Positions 58,773 through 64,000 of a DNA stretch of 64,000 nt are shown here, piece by piece (the first letter of the stretch is position 1; each line of letters starts with the position of its first letter). A program made the translations under genes and the position numbers. The stretch comes from Blastococcus sp. HT6-4 (GTDB taxonomy: Bacteria; Actinomycetota; Actinomycetes; Mycobacteriales; Geodermatophilaceae). The notes below the pieces were generated by a model. That model was given only the letters and a program-made list of their open reading frames with translations, was not told the DNA's origin and ran no database searches. The stretch spans positions 1,612,001 to 1,676,000 of the forward strand of contig NZ_CP155551.1 in assembly GCF_039679125.1 (NCBI RefSeq), given 5' to 3'.

Positions 58773-60443
58773 GTGACTTCCGACAACGGCCGCATCGAGG
58801 CCGACGCCGTCGTGGTGGGAACGGGGCTGGCCGGGCTGGTCGCCACCGCGGAGCTGGCCGACGCCGGCAAGCGGGTCGTCCTGGTCGACCAGGAGCCCGA
58901 GGCGTCGCTGGGCGGGCAGGCGTGGTGGTCGTTCGGCGGCCTCTTCCTCGTCGACTCCCCGGAGCAGCGGCGGCTGCGGGTGCACGACTCGCTGGAGCTG
59001 GCCCGGCAGGACTGGTTCGGCACCGCGGGGTTCGACCGCGACAGCGACCACTGGCCGCGGCAGTGGGCCGAGGCGTACCTCCAGTTCGCGGCCGGGGAGA
59101 AGCGGGCCTGGCTCCGGGAGCAGGGCATCGGCTTCTTCCCGGTCGTCGGCTGGGCCGAGCGCGGCGGCTACACCGCCACCGGCCACGGCAACTCGGTGCC
59201 GCGCTTCCACATCGTCTGGGGCACCGGCCCGGGCATCGTCGAGCCCTTCGCCCGCCGGGTGCGGGCGGCCGTCGATGCCGGCCTGGTGCAGCTGCGGTTC
59301 CGCCACCGGGTCTCGGAGCTCGTGGTGAGCGGGGGAGCGGTCACCGGCGTCCGCGGGGCGGTGCTCGAGCCCAGTGAGGTCGCCCGCGGCGAGGCGAGCT
59401 CGCGCGCCGAGGTCGGGGAGTTCGAGATCGCCGCGCAGGCCGTCGTCGTCACCTCCGGCGGGATCGGCGGCAACCACGACCTCGTCCGGAAGAACTGGCC
59501 GGCGCGGCTGGGTCCGGCGCCGCAGCGGCTGCTGTCGGGCGTCCCGGCCCACGTCGACGGCCACATGCAGGAGGCCACCGTGGCGGCCGGCGCCAGCATG
59601 GTCAACGGCGACCGGATGTGGCACTACACCGAGGGCATCGCCAACCACTCCCCGGTGTGGGCGCGGCACGGCATCCGGATCCTGCCCGGCCCCTCGTCGC
59701 TGTGGCTCGACGCGACCGGGCAGCGGCTGCCGGTGCCGCTGTTCCCCGGGTTCGACACGCTGGGCACGCTGGCCCACATCGGGCAGACCGGCCACGAGCA
59801 CACCTGGTTCCTCGCCACCCACAAGATCGTGGAGAAGGAGTTCGCGCTCTCGGGCTCGGAGCAGAACCCCGACCTCACCGGCAAGGACGTCAAGCTGCTG
59901 CTCGGCCGGGTCAAGGCCGGGGTCTCCGGGCCGGTCCAGGCGTTCCTCGACAGGGGCGAGGACTTCGTCGTCGCCCGCACGCTGCCCGAGCTCGTCGACG
60001 GCATGAACCGCATCACCGGGGGCACCCCGCGGCTGGACCTCGCCCAGGTGGAGCGGGAGGTCGTGGCCCGCGACCGCGAGATCGCCCACCCGTTCACCAA
60101 GGACCTGCAGGTGACCGCCATCCGCGGAGCCCGCAACTACCTCGGCGACAAGCTCATCCGGGTCGCTCCGCCGCACCGCATCCTCGACCCGGAGGCCGGG
60201 CCGCTGATCGCCGTCCGGCTCAACGTCATCACCCGCAAGAGCCTCGGCGGCCTGGAGACCGACCTGTCCGCGCGCGTGCTGCGCCCGGGGGGTGAGGTCT
60301 TCCCGGGTCTCTACGCCGCCGGGGAGGTCGCCGGGTTCGGCGGCGGCGGCGTGCACGGCTACCGCTCGCTGGAGGGCACGTTCCTCGGCGGGTGCCTGTT
60401 CTCGGGGCGGGTGGCCGGCCGGGCCCTCGCGGCGTCGTTGTGA
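58773..60443 (+). CDS. FAD-binding dehydrogenase (fumarate reductase/KstD-like flavoprotein)
   Basis: A 556-aa flavoprotein with the Rossmann FAD loop ADAVVVGTGLAGLVATAELA (residues ~10-29) and VVLVDQEPEASLGGQAWWSF. The C-terminal FAD contact is GLYAAGEVAGFGGGGVHGYR (~510-529), followed by GGCLFSGRVAGRAL. It matches the uncharacterised 'FAD-binding dehydrogenase' group related to ketosteroid dehydrogenases and fumarate reductases. The substrate is unknown. The start agrees with a leaderless promoter. Confidence 0.87.
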   Translation: MTSDNGRIEADAVVVGTGLAGLVATAELADAGKRVVLVDQEPEASLGGQAWWSFGGLFLVDSPEQRRLRVHDSLELARQDWFGTAGFDRDSDHWPRQWAEAYLQFAAGEKRAWLREQGIGFFPVVGWAERGGYTATGHGNSVPRFHIVWGTGPGIVEPFARRVRAAVDAGLVQLRFRHRVSELVVSGGAVTGVRGAVLEPSEVARGEASSRAEVGEFEIAAQAVVVTSGGIGGNHDLVRKNWPARLGPAPQRLLSGVPAHVDGHMQEATVAAGASMVNGDRMWHYTEGIANHSPVWARHGIRILPGPSSLWLDATGQRLPVPLFPGFDTLGTLAHIGQTGHEHTWFLATHKIVEKEFALSGSEQNPDLTGKDVKLLLGRVKAGVSGPVQAFLDRGEDFVVARTLPELVDGMNRITGGTPRLDLAQVEREVVARDREIAHPFTKDLQVTAIRGARNYLGDKLIRVAPPHRILDPEAGPLIAVRLNVITRKSLGGLETDLSARVLRPGGEVFPGLYAAGEVAGFGGGGVHGYRSLEGTFLGGCLFSGRVAGRALAASL

Positions 60444-60459
60444 GCGGGCGGGAAGCACT

Positions 60460-61152
60460 GTGAGCGCGCCGCGCGATCCCTGGTCCGATCCGTCGACGGC
60501 TGCCGAGCCGGGGCCGGCCTACACCGGGCCGCCGCCGACGGTGCCGCCGCCGTACGGCTACGGCGGGCCGGGCCCGTACGGTGCCCCGCCGCCCGGTCAC
60601 GGTTACGGCTACGGTCCGCCGCCGCCCTACGGCTATCCGGCGCCCTACCCGCCGCCGGCCTACGGCGGGGGGTACGGCCCGCAGCCGGACCGCCGGCCGG
60701 GACAGGTCATCGGCGCCGCGGTGCTGAGCTTCGTGCAGGCCCTGCTGGTCCTGATCGCCTCGCTGTACGTGTGGTTCTTCGCCTCGATCGCGGAGCTCGC
60801 GATCGAGCAGAGCCCCACCGCCGCGCCGGCCCAGGCCTACGAGTTCGCCCGCGAGGGCGACGTGCTGGCGATCGTCCAGCTGGTGTCGGCGGTGCTGCTC
60901 GTGGCCGCCGGCATCCTGGCGCTGAGCCGGCGCGGCCGGCCGGCGTGGCTGCTGCTCGTGGGGGCGCACGGGGTCCAGGTGGCGCTGGCGATCTACTGGG
61001 CGGGGCAGCTCGACGACCTCCTCGGCCCGGCCGCCACGGGCGAGGCCGGCGGGGTCCTCGCCGCGTTCGCCCTCTTCTTCGCGGCACTGCCGGTCGTCGC
61101 GCTCGGGCTCGTGCTGTTCGGCGGCGGGCGGCACTGGTTCACCGCCCCGTAG
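60460..61152 (+). CDS. Membrane protein with Pro/Gly/Tyr-rich N-terminus
   Basis: A 230-aa protein. The first ~78 residues are low-complexity Pro/Gly/Tyr repeats ([20 protein letters not shown]). Four helices follow ([80 protein letters not shown]). Such disordered N-termini are frequent in actinobacterial envelope proteins. No family recognised. The GTG lies 16 bases after the dehydrogenase stop, so it may be in one operon with it. Confidence 0.7.
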   Translation: MSAPRDPWSDPSTAAEPGPAYTGPPPTVPPPYGYGGPGPYGAPPPGHGYGYGPPPPYGYPAPYPPPAYGGGYGPQPDRRPGQVIGAAVLSFVQALLVLIASLYVWFFASIAELAIEQSPTAAPAQAYEFAREGDVLAIVQLVSAVLLVAAGILALSRRGRPAWLLLVGAHGVQVALAIYWAGQLDDLLGPAATGEAGGVLAAFALFFAALPVVALGLVLFGGGRHWFTAP

Positions 61153-61183
61153 GGCTGACCGGCGGGCACGGCACACTGGCGGC

Positions 61184-61561
61184 ATGTCCGCCGCGTCGCC
61201 GTCCCCACCCGGGCTGGCCCCCGAGGTCGCCGCGCTGCTGCGCCGCGACCCGGCCGGGCTGGTCGCCGCCGTCGTCCAGCAGCACGACAGCCGTGAGGTG
61301 CTCATGGTGGCGTGGATGGACGACGAGGCGCTGCGCCGCACCCTGACCACGGGCCGGGCCACCTACTGGTCGCGCAGCCGCGAGGAGTACTGGGTGAAGG
61401 GCGAGACCTCGGGCAACCGGCAGTGGGTGCGCGAGGTCCGGGTCGACTGCGACGGCGATGCGCTGCTGCTGCTGGTCGACCAGGAGGGCGCCGCGTGCCA
61501 CACCGGCGAGCGCAGCTGCTTCCACCGCGAGCTGCCCGCGGTGCAGGGGGCGTCGTCGTGA
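61184..61561 (+). CDS. hisI: Phosphoribosyl-AMP cyclohydrolase
   Basis: HisI opens the purine ring of PR-AMP. The 125-aa monofunctional enzyme has [20 protein letters not shown] (residues ~41-60), [20 protein letters not shown] and the metal ligands in [20 protein letters not shown], then [10 protein letters not shown]. No fused HisE domain is present. Its stop overlaps the trpE GTG. A CACACT hexamer six bases before the ATG may be a weak -10. Confidence 0.96.
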   Translation: MSAASPSPPGLAPEVAALLRRDPAGLVAAVVQQHDSREVLMVAWMDDEALRRTLTTGRATYWSRSREEYWVKGETSGNRQWVREVRVDCDGDALLLLVDQEGAACHTGERSCFHRELPAVQGASS

Positions 61562-63066
61562 GGTTCGGTGCGACCTCGCCCACCCGCGAGGAGTTCGCGG
61601 CGCCGGGTCCGGCGGGCGGGGAGGCCGTGGTCCCCGTCACTCGCCGGCTGCTCGCCGACAGCGAGACCGCCGTCGGCATCTACCGCAAGCTGGCCGGCAA
61701 CCGTCCGGGCACGGTGCTGCTCGAGTCGGCCGAGCAGGGCAAGCGGTGGGCCCGGTACAGCTTCGTCGGCGTGCGCAGCGCCGGGGTGCTCACCGAGCGG
61801 GACGGGCGCACCGAGTGGCTCGGCGAGGAGATCCCCGGTCTCACCGACGGCCTCCCGGCCGACCCGCTGGACGCCGTCCGCGTGCTGGCGCGCCGCCTGC
61901 GCTCCCCCCGGACGCCGGGCCTGCCCCCGCTCACCGGGGGCCTGGTGGGCTACCTGGGTTACGACGTGGTCCGCCGGCTGGAGCGGCTGCCGGAGACCAG
62001 CACCGACGACCTGGGCATGCCCGAGCTGGCGATGATGCTGGTCACCGACCTGGCGGTCCTCGACCACAGCGACGGATCGGTGCTCCTGATCGCCAACGCG
62101 CTGCGTGGTGGCAGCGGCTACGACGACGCCGTCGCCCGGCTGGACGAGATGGCCGCCGCCCTCGTGGCGCCCACCGCCCCGGCGGTCGCGGTGTTCGAGC
62201 CCGCGGACGCCCCGCCGGTGCGCAGCAATCTCGCTCCCGGGGCGTTCCGGGACGGCGTCGAGCGCGTGCGCGAGCACATCCGCGCCGGGGACGCCTTCCA
62301 GGTGGTGCTGGCCCAGCGCTTCGAGCTGGAGACCGACGTCGAGGCCCTCGACCTCTACCGGGTGCTCCGGGCCACCAATCCGTCGCCGTACATGTACCTG
62401 CTGCGCTTCGCCGGACGGGAGACGCCGTTCGACGTCGTCGGCTCCTCGCCGGAGGCGCTGGTGACCGTGACCGGCTCGTCGGCGGTCGTGCACCCTCCGG
62501 CGGGCACGCGGCCGCGCGGCGCGACGCCGGAGGAGGACGTGCGGCTGGCCGACGGGCTGCTCGCCGACCCCAAGGAGCGAGCCGAGCACGTGATGCTGGT
62601 CGACCTGGCCCGCAACGACCTGGGCCGGGTCTGCGTGCCGGGCAGCGTCGAGGTGCCCGACTTCATGCGTGTGGAGCACTACAGCCACGTCATGCACCTG
62701 GTCTCCACCGTCGCCGGCCAGGTCAGCCCCGGCTGCGACGCGCTCGACGTCTTCGACGCCACGTTCCCCGCGGGCACCGTCTCGGGCGCGCCCAAGCCGA
62801 GCGCGATGACGATCATCGAGACCCTGGAGCCGACCCGGCGGGCGCTGTACGCGGGCACCGTCGGGTACGTCGACGCCAGCGGCGACATGGACATGGCGAT
62901 CGCCATCCGCACCGCCGTCCTGCACCAGGGGCGCGCCTACGTGCAGGCCGGCGCGGGGATCGTGGCCGACAGCGACGCGGAGACCGAGGAGGCCGAGACC
63001 CGGCACAAGGCGCGTGCGGTGCTCTCGGCGATCGCGACGGCCGAGGGGCTGCGGGAGCTCCCGTGA
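61558..63066 (+). CDS. trpE: Anthranilate synthase component I
   Basis: TrpE makes anthranilate from chorismate with the TrpG glutaminase. The 502-aa protein carries the tryptophan feedback motif [20 protein letters not shown] (residues ~52-71) and the chorismate-binding domain (~230-500): [58 protein letters not shown], and [15 protein letters not shown] at the end. The GTG overlaps the hisI stop, tying the last his gene to the trp genes. Confidence 0.97.
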   Translation: MRFGATSPTREEFAAPGPAGGEAVVPVTRRLLADSETAVGIYRKLAGNRPGTVLLESAEQGKRWARYSFVGVRSAGVLTERDGRTEWLGEEIPGLTDGLPADPLDAVRVLARRLRSPRTPGLPPLTGGLVGYLGYDVVRRLERLPETSTDDLGMPELAMMLVTDLAVLDHSDGSVLLIANALRGGSGYDDAVARLDEMAAALVAPTAPAVAVFEPADAPPVRSNLAPGAFRDGVERVREHIRAGDAFQVVLAQRFELETDVEALDLYRVLRATNPSPYMYLLRFAGRETPFDVVGSSPEALVTVTGSSAVVHPPAGTRPRGATPEEDVRLADGLLADPKERAEHVMLVDLARNDLGRVCVPGSVEVPDFMRVEHYSHVMHLVSTVAGQVSPGCDALDVFDATFPAGTVSGAPKPSAMTIIETLEPTRRALYAGTVGYVDASGDMDMAIAIRTAVLHQGRAYVQAGAGIVADSDAETEEAETRHKARAVLSAIATAEGLRELP

Positions 63067-63719
63067 GCGAGGCGCCCGGCAGGGACCAGCCGGCGCGCCG
63101 GCCGGGGTCGGGCCGCCGGGAGCTCACCGGCGTCGTGCTCGGCGGTGCGCTGGCCGGGGCGCTGGCGCTGACGGCCGCCGCCCAGACCTGGGCCGCCGTC
63201 ACCGCCGAGCGCCGGCCGCCGCTGCCCCCGGTGTCGGGCACCCTCTCCGGCGCCGAGGCCGCACCGCTGGGGACCGCGGCGGGGCTCGTGCTCCTGGCGG
63301 CCGCGCTCGCCCTCCTCGCCGTCCGGGGGACCGGCCGGGCCGTCGTGGGCCTGCTCATGGCCGCTGCGGGGGGTGCGCTGCTGTGGTCGGGGGTGCGGGT
63401 GCTCGGCGGGGGAGTGGCCGACGCCGCCGCCGACCTGCCGGGCCTCGGTGGTGGGAGCACCACCGCGACCACCGTGGAGGTCTCGGTGACCTGGCCGGTG
63501 CTGGCACTGGTCGCCGGCGGGCTGGGAGTGGCCGCCGGCCTGGTGGCGGCCGTGCGCGGCAGTTCGTGGCCCGGCATGGGCGAGCGCTACGAGCGCAGCC
63601 CCGGCCCGGCGCCGGTGCGCTCGGAGGAGGACCGCGCCGAGGACGCCTGGAAGGCGCTCGACCGCGGCGAGGACCCGACCGACCCCTCGTCGACGACGCG
63701 GCCCGGGCCGGGCCGGTAG
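63063..63719 (+). CDS. Trp biosynthesis-associated membrane protein
   Basis: A 218-aa protein of the actinobacterial trp-operon membrane family (TIGR02234 type). It has four helices: LTGVVLGGALAGALALTAAA; LGTAAGLVLLAAALALLAVR; GLLMAAAGGALLWSGVRVLG; WPVLALVAGGLGVAAGLVAA. The QTW segment after helix 1 is the conserved spot. A charged C-terminus ends in EDAWKALDRGEDPTD, also typical. Function unknown. Its GTG overlaps the trpE stop and it precedes trpC. Confidence 0.9.
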   Translation: MSEAPGRDQPARRPGSGRRELTGVVLGGALAGALALTAAAQTWAAVTAERRPPLPPVSGTLSGAEAAPLGTAAGLVLLAAALALLAVRGTGRAVVGLLMAAAGGALLWSGVRVLGGGVADAAADLPGLGGGSTTATTVEVSVTWPVLALVAGGLGVAAGLVAAVRGSSWPGMGERYERSPGPAPVRSEEDRAEDAWKALDRGEDPTDPSSTTRPGPGR

Positions 63720-63728
63720 CGGAACCGG

Positions 63729-63791
63729 GTGGGTCCACGTCCACGGCCCCCGGGCCAGGGGTGCTCCGGGCCGCCTCTAGAGTGGGTCCAC
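63729..63791 (+). promoter_or_regulatory. trpC upstream region: candidate -10 and paired GTGGGTCCAC elements
   Basis: TAGAGT (63778-63783) matches the TANNNT -10 and would start a transcript near 63790. GTGGGTCCAC occurs exactly twice, at 63729-63738 and 63782-63791, 53 bases apart. Each is a small inverted repeat (GTGG/CCAC), and the second overlaps the -10. This looks like a paired operator for a trpC promoter. Confidence 0.45.
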
Positions 63792-63837
63792 CCATCCGCC
63801 GTGTGGCGGGATCGACGTGCGAGAGGTAGTGGCGCAG

Positions 63838-63882
63838 ATGAGCAACCGCGACACCTCACCCGACGCTGCGACGACGCCGTGA
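63838..63882 (+). CDS. Fourteen-codon ORF overlapping the trpC start
   Basis: ATG at 63838 opens MSNRDTSPDAATTP; its TGA overlaps the trpC GTG (GTGA). It has no Trp codon, so it is not a classical attenuation leader peptide. GAGAGG upstream offers a ribosome binding site, so coupled initiation of trpC is plausible. Confidence 0.35.
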   Translation: MSNRDTSPDAATTP

Positions 63883-64000
63883 GCGTGCTCGACGAGATCG
63901 TCGCCGGCGTCCGGGCCGACCTCGCCGTCCGCGAGGCCGGCACGCCGCTGGACGAGGTGAAGGCAGCCGCCCGGGCGGCCCGGCCGGCGCTGGACGCGCT
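63879..64000 (+). CDS. trpC: Indole-3-glycerol phosphate synthase, N-terminal fragment (3' end outside window)
   Basis: The first ~40 codons of TrpC: SVLDEIVAGVRADLAVREAG then TPLDEVKAAARAARPALDAL. This is the N-terminal helix region before the barrel. TrpC closes the indole ring from CdRP. The GTG overlaps the 14-codon ORF stop. No trpF is seen between trpE and trpC. Confidence 0.88.
   Translation, partial: MSVLDEIVAGVRADLAVREAGTPLDEVKAAARAARPALDA

Overview
The window is very GC-rich chromosomal DNA (well over 70% G+C by eye) from an actinobacterium. GTG starts, 4-base stop/start overlaps, a Wag31-type DivIVA, SepF, an LpqY-SugABC type transporter, mycothiol-dependent maleylpyruvate-isomerase-like proteins and interleaved his/trp genes all fit. 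Gene order and protein flavour suggest the Geodermatophilaceae (Blastococcus, Geodermatophilus, Modestobacter), but that placement is inference. No rRNA, tRNA or CRISPR array was seen.

Layout. 1-10.1 kb is the distal division and cell wall (dcw) cluster: ftsW (3' end only), murG, murC, ftsQ, an AhpD-like gene, ftsZ, pgeF, yggS, sepF, yggT and divIVA/wag31, closed by a strong hairpin. murG and murC are separated by a 390-base repeat array that reads as three mini-ORFs, each joined to its neighbour by an ATGA overlap. 10.1-15.6 kb holds a small membrane protein, ileS (minus strand) and a CPA1-type cation/proton antiporter. 15.7-23.7 kb is an accessory island: a 2,169-codon secreted RHS/YD-repeat polymorphic toxin with LGFP repeats, its overlapping membrane-type immunity candidate, and a displaced, frameshifted second toxin tip with its own small membrane immunity candidate. 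The second tip is attached to a 111-base near-copy of the RHS gene. 23.7-31.3 kb holds a kinase-like DUF4032 gene, an LpqY-SugABC-like sugar importer behind a CRP-type site, and a GH13 glucosidase. 31.3-39.5 kb holds lspA (probable CTG start), rluD, a CPBP protease, a GNAT gene, dnaE, a DUF2567-like gene and a Lon N-domain gene.

39.6-64 kb carries histidine genes (hisD-hisC-hisB, hisH, hisA-ridA-hisF, hisI) running into tryptophan genes (trpE, a trp-associated membrane protein, trpC). They are interrupted by accessory blocks: a frameshifted DUF222/HNH gene and a lipoprotein; an SDR, an M28 peptidase, a nitroreductase, an MPI-like gene and an AraC regulator; and a heterodimeric ABC exporter with one degenerate ATP site plus an FAD dehydrogenase.

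Two expression themes recur. First, many genes have a -10-like hexamer (TANNNT, or GAGNAT/CANNNT variants) ending 6-8 bases before the start codon, the signature of leaderless mRNAs; I used it to choose starts. Second, very short ORFs whose stop codon overlaps the start of a real gene precede murC, the antiporter gene, sugC and trpC, which suggests termination-reinitiation coupling.
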